Part shown: in pieces, positions 12,157-22,401 of the stretch
Position numbering within the stretch: position 1 is the first letter of the stretch
Layout of the letters: every line of letters starts with the position of its first letter
DNA from: Clavelina lepadiformis
Lineage: Eukaryota > Chordata > Ascidiacea > Aplousobranchia > Clavelinidae
Assembly: GCF_947623445.1 (NCBI RefSeq)
Contig: NC_135246.1
Location: 13,933,856 to 13,997,855, forward strand
Length of the DNA: 64,000 bases
Direction: 5' to 3'
Made by a program: the position numbers and the translations under genes
Notes under the pieces: generated by a model
What the model saw: only the letters and a program-made list of their open reading frames with translations
The model's database searches: none
Told to the model about the DNA's origin: nothing

Positions 12157-15100
12157 TCATTGTTCAACCTTAACAGTTGTAACCACATTTGCCTGTGAAG
12201 AGCTCGCGTCCAAAGCCGCCTTGATCATTGGCGTCTGTACAGGCCATCGCGGTCTTGTAACAGTGATGTCGGGCTTGGTGCCATCCACTATCTGCTGTCT
12301 GGCGTCCATCGGGTGTACCTGTTTCTTCTCCCCATGCACACAGAGAAGTTTAATTTCCAATGGACCGAGGTGAAGGAATTCCTGCAAATATCGATAAGTA
12401 CAAATCACTGCTTTTTTAAACAAGGATACGGAAATTGCATTGGCCAAATCATGAGAACGTGGTGATCGTAATCTGGAGTCAAAGTTTTAAGGCATTCAGA
12501 CGGTTCCATGCTCGGGTTGGCAATTGGCAGGATAGAAATCGTTAAATTTTATGCTGGCAATATAAATTAGTGGAAACTTTGGCTGTGAATGATTTTGCTA
12601 TGATCATGGACTAAGTCGATATCGTCTTGTATAACTAACAGTTTGCTTTAAGTCAATATAGACACTTTTTGAATAACGATATTGCGCAAACAACGAGCGC
12701 CGTTAAACCTTACAAAAAGGAGTCCAAATGCCATTTCAAGAAGACCCTTAATACCAGCGTGCAATTGGTTTTATGGTAGTGGTATTTTTTTAATGTGAGT
12801 AACTTACACGTTATTCATATGATGGTTATAATTACGCAATTGCAGCAGTTCAAATTTAGCATTGTTATATTGCCCAATCGATCAGGCACTTTATCAACGG
12901 TAACGCAAGTAAACGCGGAAGTATGCATACCTGGGCAAAAATAAAATGTATGCATAGTAACACACCTTGTCTTCATACACGTTGATGTATTCATCCTGAT
13001 GAGCAATCATATCAGCTTCCAAATTGTGTTCTTCTTCCTCCTCCTCTTCCTCTTCTTGGATGCTCATTATTGAGAACACCTTGTCCTCCACTGCCTTTTG
13101 CATTGCGCTTCTCGGTCGATCTTCTATGGCTGAATAGGAACAGTATAGACAGTTAAGACAAGTTTAGCTTAATGACGAAATTCAAAAGTTTTGCTATTAA
13201 TACTTCCTTTGTCTTCCAAAGTAAAGGGTTATGCATTTTGTGACAAGTGAAGAACGAAGTATGTTGGCTTACCTTTTTGCTGAGGTGTGGAGCAGGAAGG
13301 GCTGTCATAACCTTTTTGATAAACTGACATTTGCTTCATGTCCATGTCCAGCATGTTGCTATCATCAAGAATTTCATTTTCAGTAAATTGTGTCAGGTAA
13401 AAATTTCTAAAAAATATAAACGGGTTATTTACAGCTGATAAACAAAACCAAGTTAATGAATATCAGAGAGTAGATCTTATAGGACGCATTCTAAAAATTA
13501 GACAATGTTTGGCACAAAACCATGACACATTGTGCAGACAGGAAGAGTTTAGTCCAAGTACAGTGAGAATAACTCATGTCACCTGGATATTTTCAAGTCT
13601 TCTTGACGACAGTCCAACAAGTTACTAATAATTTCTAAATTTTCACGTTCCAGCACTTCCAATGCAGCTCGCAGGTTTTTCTCTTCTGCCCTGCATAGTG
13701 AATTCGTACAACATTATGTACCAGCTTGTGTTTTCAAAAGAATGATTTCCGTACAAAAACTGTAACTATGGTAGTCAATCAACTATAACTATGAAAATAC
13801 TCTAAATCAGTTATACTTGTACTTTCGTAGGAGTGTGTCGAGTTCAAAATAAGCACAGACCTATGAACTTCGGCTTCGTTTTTGAGCCAATCATTTTCAT
13901 GTACTTCTTGTACACTAGATGCGTCAAGATGCTCCATTGCCTTTTCAGAAGCGAGATGTTTCTGTTCAGCCATACATTGATCCATATGCGCTTTAACTTC
14001 TGATTTTGCTGCATCCAACTGCCGCTTCAAATGCGCTAAAATGATAAGTATTTATTTGTTTTAGGATCATTCGACCTCAACAATCCTAGACTGGAGGAGC
14101 GTCCACATTAATTTCATTAAACGAACAAGATTATCACAAAAAAAAATCAAAAACATAAAAATAAAATCATTATTGAATGGAATACGACCAGTAATGAAGT
14201 AAGTTAAAATAAGTATGGAAAAGAAAGGCGGACCTATTGTTTTGATGGAATTATTCAAGCCATTTTGAACTTATTCTGGTGATAATTTTATTAAAGAACA
14301 GTGGTATAAAAACGCATCCTCCTCTTGAAAACTAACTTCTTTGAAAGTTTTTTATATTTTACTGAATTTTTACATCAGTGAGACAAGTAAATATGTTTAA
14401 AATTGAGATAATGAAATAGGTGGCTTTCAAAATAATAATTGCCAAAGTTATCAAACACTTGGAGTCTAGATGCTGTCCTCTGGCATGTTGGGCTCACAAA
14501 ACATCTCTATTTTTTTGCTGAGTCAAAAAGATCATTTTTAGTGAAACAATTGTCATGAAACTTGCCACAACATTTTTTTACAGATATACATCATGAGAAG
14601 ATATTATTAGAAGTGAGAAAACTAGTCATCTTTTGGTGACGCCATAGCAACACCAATCACACTCTCTCCGAATTCTGACATTAATTAAAAAAGGTGAATT
14701 TGTTCGAAAAATTCTCTTATTCTCATCTTCTTGGAACTTCGCAGGGAGAAAGAAGAAGTAACAATTTTTCAATAAAATTTTGGATTACAAACCTCCTACT
14801 TTGATATCGCAAAAAGTTTTTCAAAGATTTAACGGAGGTTGATAAATTAAATCATTGTCTAAGATCATGTGTATTTTTGATGCATATGGAATTTTGCAAG
14901 TGAAGCTTTGTCGGCAGAGAATTATTTTATTTATTTAATTGAATTATACGAATTATTTTGATATGAATTTTTAGTATCTAGCATGCCGGAATGCCATGTT
15001 TGAACTCCACATCTTTAAGAACTTTGGCAACTTTTGTCTTGGAAAGTATTTCAAGAATCATCCAAAATTTTTAAATATTTATTTTTCTTATTCATGTCAA

Positions 15101-17173
15101 CATTGTGTTAATAAAAAATCAGGTGTCATGAAGGCAAACTAATACTAATATCGATACCAGAACAACTTTTACCATCTACATTATGAGGATGAGTGAAGCT
15201 AGAAAAAGAAAGGCTTACCGCACATTTCATCAAAATTATGCTGCAAGTCATCAAGTTCATCATTTAGTAGACGAATCTTTAAAATAAGAAAAAAGCAAAT
15301 TGATGTAAAACCATATTGAATTTTTCACCTTCTTCACTTTAAAGAAAGTAAGACAAATAACGTTTAAATAAATGACTGTTATATATCATGAAAGACAACC
15401 TGTGTTTTATGTTCATCAGAACCATGATCTCGATAGCTGGACCAATACTCCACTTCAGCACTGACTTCTGTGTATTCTTTATCTGTCTCCTCAATTTTCA
15501 GACGCAACTCTGTAATTACATTTTATTTAAAGCAGGAGTGTGCAACTTCTTGTGGCAAGTAGTCTCAGCATATAAATATATGGCTTAGTAGGCTACTATT
15601 AGCATTAAATGTATGGTGGTTTGAATCAAAGTAATGAACGAAAGATTAACTAGCATCAAGAATCTTTACAGTTTGGTAGGCAATGTACCGTGCATCATTT
15701 TGAGAATTGAAAGTAATCACAAATTATATTTACAGACTTATTAGTTCTTAAAAGTACTTCTGTTGTTGACAAATATAACGAGCTTTTGTCATCGTGGAAA
15801 AAAATTTATTGGTGTCCAAAACACAAACTGAAGGTTTTTTTTTCAACAAAGTCAGGAGGTTCCAAATGCATAAATTTATTTTGTTGATAACCTATCTTTG
15901 AATTAATTAATAAAAATAGAATACTAAAATCAAAATATCCTACTCACACATTACACAACTTTATCAACTATAACGAATCGATGTCAAATTTGACTGGAAT
16001 TGGAAAATGTTGTAAAACATCCTATCACAAATTGTAAGACTAAACTTAAATAATAACAAAATTCTGGGAATGCAAAGTGCTTGTAACTTTCCGTTATCTG
16101 TTTTCATCTAGCAAGTCGACATCTCTCATGTCCCTCATTTCATCTCTCATGTCACAGCACAGTAGTAGTGCTGTAGTCAGGTGTATATTGCTTTACAATT
16201 TTTCAAAAAGCTTCAAAATCAATTAAACGATACATACAGGAATAACAATTAGTGTTCCAAAATGTTTTTTTTGCAACCAAATGCAAATTGGGAATTATAA
16301 AAAACGTCCTAAAGCCGGCGGACAAAATTTATTGCTGAAGTCACGTTGTTTTTGCCATGCAGACACAACCAATTTATGGATAATAAAATAGCAATTTCAT
16401 GCTTTCTTATCATTAGAATGCAGAAATAGGAGTCTGATGTTACACTACAAAATGAAAAACTAGAAACATCAGTAAAATTATAGACCTATGATATGAAAAA
16501 TACAGCCATAACTATAGAACCTTTAACCTGATGATGAATATATAAACATCAATAGTTGTAGGAGCTTTTTAGGATAAACCACATCACCAAGTTTCGAGTA
16601 ATCGGTGTGCTACAATTTTCTTTTATCCAAACAATAATTATTGTTTTATAATTATATATATATTTATAATAATTATAATTAGAGACAGGGTGGCCTATAA
16701 CCCCCTTTTAAAAATAGGGTTCAGTAAGATATTTCGACAAGTCAAATGTGATGCAATTGATATTTCCACACAAAACTTCTTACCATCAAGCTGTCCCTCT
16801 GCAACACGAGCTGCCTCCCATTTCTCTTTTAATGCTTGTTCTACATGCTCGCTGTTGTACACCTCCCTTTGTTCGAGCTCATGTTCTTGTTCCTTTGCTT
16901 GCCTTAGCAGTGTCTTGATGTGAATCAGTTGCTCCTCCTTCAGTCTAGCATTCTACATTACAGTAGATGTTTTATAACGCTTGGTCATATGTTTAGAGTT
17001 TTGGAATTTTCATGCATGGATAAAATATTAATTGTAAATAAATGTGAGTGTGTACCCTTTCTTGGTAACGCTTGTTCTTTTCTTTTAAACCTCTGATTTC
17101 AAATTGCAGCTCTTCAGATGCCTTTTCTTTCACTTGAATTCTGAATGAGATAATCTGTTAGACATTATGTGAA

Positions 17174-17204
<31 letters not shown>

Positions 17205-17467
17205 CAGTATATATAAATATACCATATATATACTATACATATAATATACGCTTATATATACATTATAAATTGACTGTGATAACCATGTTAAGATAAAAAA
17301 ACTATCAGTAGAAAATAGATCACAATTCTTCACCATTAATACGAGATACCACAGACTTACTGAAATGCCAACATAGCTTCTTTTAGCGTCATTTCATCTT
17401 CACGTTTTTCTCCTTTCTTCTTTCTGTTTCCCTTTCCCCCTTTTTTCTTACCACCCTTTTTAGCCAT
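12157..17467 (-). CDS. CCDC83: Coiled-coil domain-containing protein 83
   Basis: This is a long coiled-coil protein of unknown biochemical role; the family is reported mainly from testis and ciliated tissue. Ten exons join in phase on the minus strand: 17361-17467, 17056-17140, 16784-16952, 15400-15509, 15219-15276, 13861-14035, 13583-13690, 13273-13406, 12966-13129 and 12157-12381. They encode 444 residues. The match to vertebrate CCDC83 is clear: a Lys/Gly-rich start (MAKKGGKKKGGK), then the block NKRYQERNARLKEEQ, EYWSSYRDHGS, ENDWLKNEAEVHR, and a C-terminal LGPLEIKLLCV. Exon 9 carries a run of nine glutamates broken by nothing but Glu codons, read from CCT/TTC-rich DNA on the plus strand. 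The exon 4 donor (gttgtc) is weak. Intron 1 holds a long AT microsatellite. RBM48 lies just upstream on the same strand. Confidence 0.93.
17174..17262. repeat. AT-dinucleotide microsatellite
   Basis: A (TA)n tract of about 12 perfect units is followed by imperfect atatac/tatata units. It lies in intron 1 of CCDC83. Similar, shorter AT tracts occur at 16651-16680, around 26602-26650 and at 53438-53456. Confidence 0.8.
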
Positions 17468-17481
17468 GCAGTGTTTTAAAA

Positions 17482-17495
17482 AACTTAACTAGAAA
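17482..17495 (-). promoter_or_regulatory. Possible trans-splice (or 5'UTR intron) acceptor of CCDC83
   Basis: Read on the minus strand, the sequence tattttctag lies with its AG at 17489-17490, about 21 bases before the CCDC83 start codon at 17467. A pyrimidine-rich AG this close to a start codon, just downstream of another gene's 3' end, is what a spliced-leader acceptor in a tunicate operon looks like. A 5'UTR intron acceptor would look the same. Confidence 0.35.
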
Positions 17496-17661
17496 ATAGC
17501 CTTAAAAAGAACAAATACACAAAAATTTAAATAGTCCAGTCGATGGCTGTTTTCATTGAACAAACTATTGATGCCAAATTATGATAAAAAGTAAGAGTAT
17601 GAGAAAACATTTGAATAAACAAACAAACAAAGTATCAAATTTTCTGCAACTATATTTCTAT

Positions 17662-17667
17662 TTTATT
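17662..17667 (-). terminator. Polyadenylation signal of RBM48
   Basis: Minus-strand AATAAA lies 29 bases after the RBM48 stop codon and about 195 bases before the CCDC83 start codon. Spacing to the stop is short but workable for a compact genome. Confidence 0.5.
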
Positions 17668-17695
17668 ACAATGATTTATATTAATTCGTTGCAGC

Positions 17696-18865
17696 TTAAG
17701 ATGATGTTGTTCGTGGGCATTTTTCAAGAACAAATGAACCTAACAGTGGAATATTTCCATCGGCATCAGTTTCAAGTTTATTTATTTGTTCTATCTGCTT
17801 CAGTTCAATGTGCCTCGGTAGAAATGAAGGAGTTTCAACTGGAGGCAACTTTCTCTTCCTTGAGTTTGCTATGGTAGATGAGCAGGTACTTCCATTTTTT
17901 ATCTCTGTATTTGTCGTCTGAGGTACACTCAAGGCATGCATAACTTTTTGATAAAAGTATCCACTTTTTGCCTTCAATTTTGGTTTAGAATTTAATGCAG
18001 TGCTTTGTTTTGCAGCACTTCGTAAGGGCACAGCAAGTGAATCACTTCTATTTGTTGAACATTTGTGTTTAATTGCACCATGCACATTATGTATTTTATT
18101 CTTGAACCTTGGCTGATGCAGTGTTTGTGGTGTACGGTAAAAGTACAATTGAGGTGGTGGAGGCGGGGGTAAAAATAATGGTACACCAAGGGCGTTAGTT
18201 GGAATTGAGCCAATGTTACAGGAATGTGTAGGAGGATAATGTGAATTTATTGAACGAGAATTGTTGTTTAGTGTGTTTTTAGTCTGTATTTCAGATGCAG
18301 GTTTGCTTGTTGTAATCTTTGCCCTGTCATGGGCTGTTATATTATTTTTTGTTTTTGTGCTGGCTGACTGACGTTTGCCTGATTGTTTTGAATTTTTTTC
18401 AGCTACCTGCCGCTTAAGAAATTTAACTCTAGAAATAACTGATTGTCTTCGGTGGAGAATTTTCTCACGAGTGTCGTCAACTGTCTCATATTCAGGAGCA
18501 TAAAAGACGTGGAGCATGGCACCAAAAAAATAACGTTCATCAATTTTCTTTTTAGCACATTTTGCTGCTTGTATTTCTTTGAACTGTAGCAAATAAACTT
18601 GAGTGAATTCTTCTTTAGGGTAGTCTTTTATTTCACTGCACTGCACCACTGTACCAAATGTATTAAAGAGATTGATCAATTCTTTCTGAAGACCAGTAGC
18701 AGGAAGTCCATTCACCACTAAGTATTTGGATTCAAGGTTTACTGTGAACACTCTTACTGAAGTCTTCTTTTTCCCTCTACGATACCTGGGTCTTGTTTCG
18801 CAATAATCATATTTGATGTGATGAAGGGGTAGGTCTACAACATTATCGGTCTCCTCATCCATCAT
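17696..18865 (-). CDS. RBM48: RNA-binding protein 48 (minor spliceosome factor)
   Basis: The vertebrate homologue works with ARMC7 in the U12-dependent spliceosome, contacting the capped U6atac snRNA. This is a single uninterrupted exon of 389 codons. The N-terminal third is typical of the family: RPRYRRGKKK, VFTVNLESKYLVVNGLPATG (RRM strand 1 region, about residues 39-58), then FTQVYLLQF, a strand holding RRM core aromatics, and FFGAMLHVFYAPEYETVDDT. The last of these is close to FFGGLLHVCYAPEFETVEET of the human protein. The C-terminal half is low-complexity, with a run of six prolines near residue 235 and many Lys/Ser. Two Met codons stand in tandem at the start. CCDC83 follows on the same strand after about 230 bp. 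An intronless gene could be an old retrocopy, but the frame is intact. Confidence 0.93.
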   Translation of the reverse strand: MMDEETDNVVDLPLHHIKYDYCETRPRYRRGKKKTSVRVFTVNLESKYLVVNGLPATGLQKELINLFNTFGTVVQCSEIKDYPKEEFTQVYLLQFKEIQAAKCAKKKIDERYFFGAMLHVFYAPEYETVDDTREKILHRRQSVISRVKFLKRQVAEKNSKQSGKRQSASTKTKNNITAHDRAKITTSKPASEIQTKNTLNNNSRSINSHYPPTHSCNIGSIPTNALGVPLFLPPPPPPQLYFYRTPQTLHQPRFKNKIHNVHGAIKHKCSTNRSDSLAVPLRSAAKQSTALNSKPKLKAKSGYFYQKVMHALSVPQTTNTEIKNGSTCSSTIANSRKRKLPPVETPSFLPRHIELKQIEQINKLETDADGNIPLLGSFVLEKCPRTTSS

Positions 18866-18875
18866 CTATACTGCA

Positions 18876-18890
18876 TCATACTAGAATTAA
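18876..18890 (-). promoter_or_regulatory. Possible trans-splice (or 5'UTR intron) acceptor of RBM48
   Basis: Minus-strand ttttaattctag has its AG at 18881-18882, 16 bases upstream of the RBM48 start codon. A second AG (gatgcag) lies closer to the start. As with CCDC83, this fits a spliced-leader acceptor, but the sequence alone cannot separate that from a 5'UTR intron. Confidence 0.3.
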
Positions 18891-18950
18891 AACAATATTA
18901 GACACCAAAAAAGATATCAAGTATTATCAAAACAGATATCAAGTGCTAGT

Positions 18951-19025
18951 ACTGCATTAGGTTATACTGCATTAGGTTATACTGTATTAGGTTATACTGT
19001 ATTAGGTTATACTGTATTAGGTTAT
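18951..19025. repeat. Tandem repeat, five 15-bp units
   Basis: Five head-to-tail copies of actgtattaggttat occur. The first two carry C instead of T at the fifth base; the last three are identical. The array ends about 85 bp upstream of the RBM48 start codon, so it lies in or beside that gene's promoter or 5' leader. Confidence 0.95.
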
Positions 19026-19096
19026 GCTGTACAGCATATTTACACCAAAATTAACATGCATGAGACATAAAGTAGTATAACACTAATATGATATTG

Positions 19097-19352
19097 CCAG
19101 ATTGCAGATTATAGCCATTTTCAGCAAGATCCTGCATGCACCAACCAACCAAAAATAACCAGTGTAAGTTCATACTTAGGTGCGCAGTTACACAGCAATG
19201 AACGCAGTTTGAATAATTCAATCTCTAAATCCATTAAAAATTGAAAGCGCAGAAGATATGTCATAAAGTGCAAAACTACGCCCCTAATATGCGCCGCTGA
19301 AGCTCATAGAACACATTTATTGAGTGCACCTATGCCAAACTCTGCAGTCTGG
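19097..19352. mobile_element. MITE family A, copy 1
   Basis: The element starts ccagattgcagatta and ends ctctgcagtctgg, so the ends form an imperfect inverted repeat. Most of it reappears at 19581-19813 in the same orientation, for example atgccaaactctgcagtctgg and ttcagcaagatc. It has no coding frame. The divergence between copies suggests age. Confidence 0.6.
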
Positions 19353-19477
19353 TAATCGGTCAGATTGGAAAGTTTTTTGGAGAGAAATCTCCCGTGCAAC
19401 AAGATGAGAAACAATAGCCAACATACAAGCAATAAATGGGTCTAGTGCACAAGTGATCAACCACAGAATAAATCTGT

Positions 19478-19580
19478 GGGTTCTAGTATACAAATGCACA
19501 ACCAGATGACATCACAATTCGAGTAGCTGGGGTCTACTATACAAAGGCATTCTGTGGTTGTGCACTTGTATATTAGACCC
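19478..19580. mobile_element. Short palindromic MITE family B, copy 1
   Basis: About 103 bp that is itself an imperfect inverted repeat: ggttctagtatacaaatgcacaacc at the left mirrors ggttgtgcacttgtatattagaccc at the right. A second full copy lies 14 kb away at 33963-34064. A partial inverted copy follows at about 19818-19885 (tgtatactagacccta...caaattgtgacgtca). It lies between the two copies of family A, which suggests insertion into or beside that unit. Confidence 0.7.
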
Positions 19581-19813
19581 CCAAATTGCAGACTCTGGCC
19601 TTCTTCAGCAAGATCTTGGGTGTGCCAAACAACCATGACAGGTCCGGTGCGAAAAATGCTCAGACTCAATGAAAGTGCGTGCTTATAGGTGCGCAATTCC
19701 ACAATAATGTGCACAGTTTGATTTATTCAATATTTAAATCAATTGAAAATTGTGTGCACAGAATTTCTTGAAAAGCAATATTGAGTGTGCCTATGCCAAA
19801 CTCTGCAGTCTGG
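19581..19813. mobile_element. MITE family A, copy 2
   Basis: A diverged direct copy of 19097-19352. It starts ccaaattgcagactctgg, shares ttcagcaagatcttg and the region ttattcaatatttaaatcaa, and ends with the same ccaaactctgcagtctgg. A further remnant of the right end lies near 19930-19945. Confidence 0.6.
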
Positions 19814-20680
19814 CTATAGGGCCCATTTGTGTATACTAGACCCTAGTTACTCAAATTGTGACGTCATATATAGTTATGTACTTCACAAGACTCCAAGAAA
19901 TTTTAATTTCCTGCACACTTATAGCAAACTTTTCAATCTGGACTGTACATAAATAGCAAGTAGCAACCTTGTTCTATTTTATTAGGCTCGTTATTGCCTA
20001 CAGACTAGACCGCAGAGTATGGCAAGAGCACAACCGAGATTTTTTTTCTAAAATTCCAATGCATACCAGGGCAAACCGGTGTCTCCAAAAAAGGAGACAT
20101 TAACTTTTTCTCCGATTTATACTGCAAAATTACTGTTTAAAATCGATATCTCTGAAGAAAAAAAGGGAAACACCGGTTTTACCCCGATTTCTACCGTATA
20201 GTGCCGTACCTTGCCTGCACCAACACCAGGCAGCCTTGGGCCACAAGTCGCAGTGCAGACCAGAATTTTGGTTCTGCCCATCCGAGATTTCGGCGAAAAC
20301 TGCCATAGCTTACTCTTAGTCTTGCCTACAAGTTCTGAGGTATCAAGTAATGTTAATGAAAAGAACTTACATTTACCCGACACTACCAAGTCCGCAAAAC
20401 TAGCCGCATATCAAATTTTGCAAAGAAAATTTAAGCTAAAGACAGCAGCTATCGCTATCAGGGCCCTGGCTAACAAATGTGCAGGTTGCACGCTTTTTAA
20501 GGACAAAATCATGAAGAACGTTTGGCCGTGCTCCAAACTGTAGGTGTGGTGCAGCCGAAATCAGGCATTGCAAACTTTCCGTTATTTCATACACTTATTG
20601 CAAACACTACTGTTAAATAATTGGCTATCTTAAACACTACCAAATCCTTGAATAAAATAAAGATTGTCTATACTCTATAT

Positions 20681-20866
20681 CAGGCGTCACCAAACGACGG
20701 CCCGCGGGTCAGATCCAGCCTGCAAGATTAATTTGTCCAGCCCATCTCACTGAATCACAAATGAACTTGTTGTATGGTAGCCTATTGATCAAAGTGGGAA
20801 TTCGGCCCGCGATCGTCAGTATTCATGATTATTTGGCCATTTGCGAAAAAAAATTGGTAACGCCTG
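20681..20866. mobile_element. Short non-autonomous hAT element (186 bp)
   Basis: The left end reads caggcgtcaccaaacgacgg and the right end ttggtaacgcctg, giving terminal inverted repeats CAGGCGT/ACGCCTG. The flanks ctctatat (20673-20680) and ctctacat (20867-20874) form an 8-bp target duplication with one mismatch, as expected for hAT. The inner sequence cggcccgcggg is the kind seen near the ends of hAT families in many animals. It has no coding capacity. Confidence 0.85.
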
Positions 20867-22401
20867 CTCTACATAACTGTATGAAAACTTACTGCAATAA
20901 TTTCAGCTGTTACTATGACAAGGGGAAAACACCAAACTTGGACAAGAAAGTTAGTGGAATAGATATCTAAGAAATGCAATGTTACAAGGTAGTCGTAGAT
21001 GGCATAGTCGTAGACTTGTACGCGTAATTAATTGAAAACGTAGGCTACGCTTTTTGTACTAATGAATAAATAATAATTGAACTGAAATTAATAAACTCGT
21101 TTATAAAACCAAAAATATATTAAAAGTGATGCACGTGTTACTTAAAATAGACCTTTTTACATATTGCTAACTTTTTGCACTTTTTCTAATTTCAGCAAAA
21201 GTTACCGGACAGATTTTCGTTCCTTTGCAACTATTATAACTCTGCAAAATGAAATTTATAGTCGGAGTTGAAATAGAAGCAGTGTATCGAATTTCATTAA
21301 AAACTATATATATTTACAAAAGTAATCCAAAGTCTCAGAAGTATTTAATTACATACCGCTGATATCGACAACTTCTAATTTTTGGATTGCTATCTCCAGC
21401 GAAGTGGCATATTCCGATATATGAACATAGTCCACTAACTGATAAAAGTAGCATAAGATGGAACTGCACTCAAGAAAAACAGTGTAATATTTTTATTTGG
21501 AAATAGGTGTCGCGAAAGCAATTTTTTGTTGAAAGCATGTGGTCATCTCCTACTTACCGGCATTGCGTCAAGTCACAGTGTCGTGTGCTAGTGTGAATTA
21601 TTTTAAGCTAAACGATTTTTGCCACTTAGCGCTGATTTTTGAATTTAAACCTTAATCTAAAAAGTCATGCTTCAATGAACTTGCTTCAACTTTTGATTTG
21701 AAATATTTGAACAAATATCAAACTTCCAGATTGAAAAAAAGTTTAAGCCTAACTTTCAATCTGCTGAGTAATATTTATGAAACTATAGCAGGCGGTTGTC
21801 CATGATGCGACCTATATACCTACAGTATAGTTAGTTAGTTACCTTATATACCTATATAATTTAATTTTGTGCGCTTATGCTTGTCCAGTAAAAATGTACG
21901 CTTTATGCAAAGTACGGTAGATGTTTGTATCTAGTTTATTACAATTATTATATTTCTACATATATGCTTAAAGTTTAGAAATTTGAGTTTCTTTACTACA
22001 TGAAATTGTGCCAATTTTCGCTATAGCCTACTCTGTGGGTGCAAACCGAAAATTTTACAGTCTTCGACAGAATGAAACTTGAGGGAAGCTGTAAATCGTG
22101 TCCGCTAAGTAACGAGAGTACATAAAGTGTACATTTTGAAAGAAGTATTTTAATCTGCTATGATTTAAAAACTTAATTTTAAATTATTGTGTTTTTATTA
22201 ATGATCTACCCAAGACATTTTAAACACTTGCATGATACTGTAGCCTTCTAATAAAAATGGAAACATTTTAACGTAAAATGGAAATTATATATGCACGAAA
22301 ACAAGTTACAAGACCCATAACAACAGTAACATTGCTGCCTACTCAACAAAAGGAACTTTTTACAGGCAAATCAAAGTATGTCTGCATTGGTTTTGAAACG
22401 G
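20867..22401. other. Gene-free stretch downstream of the Rx-like gene
   Basis: This AT-rich sequence lies 3' of the homeobox gene. It contains frequent AATAAA-like strings, for example minus-strand signals around 22190-22255, one of which may end the homeobox transcript. I see no coding exon or structured repeat. Confidence 0.4.

Noticed and set aside
20117-20543. Overlapping frames on both strands (90 and 110 codons)
   Set aside because: They lie in the repeat nest, mirror each other and show no known domain, so chance or a decayed element is more likely.
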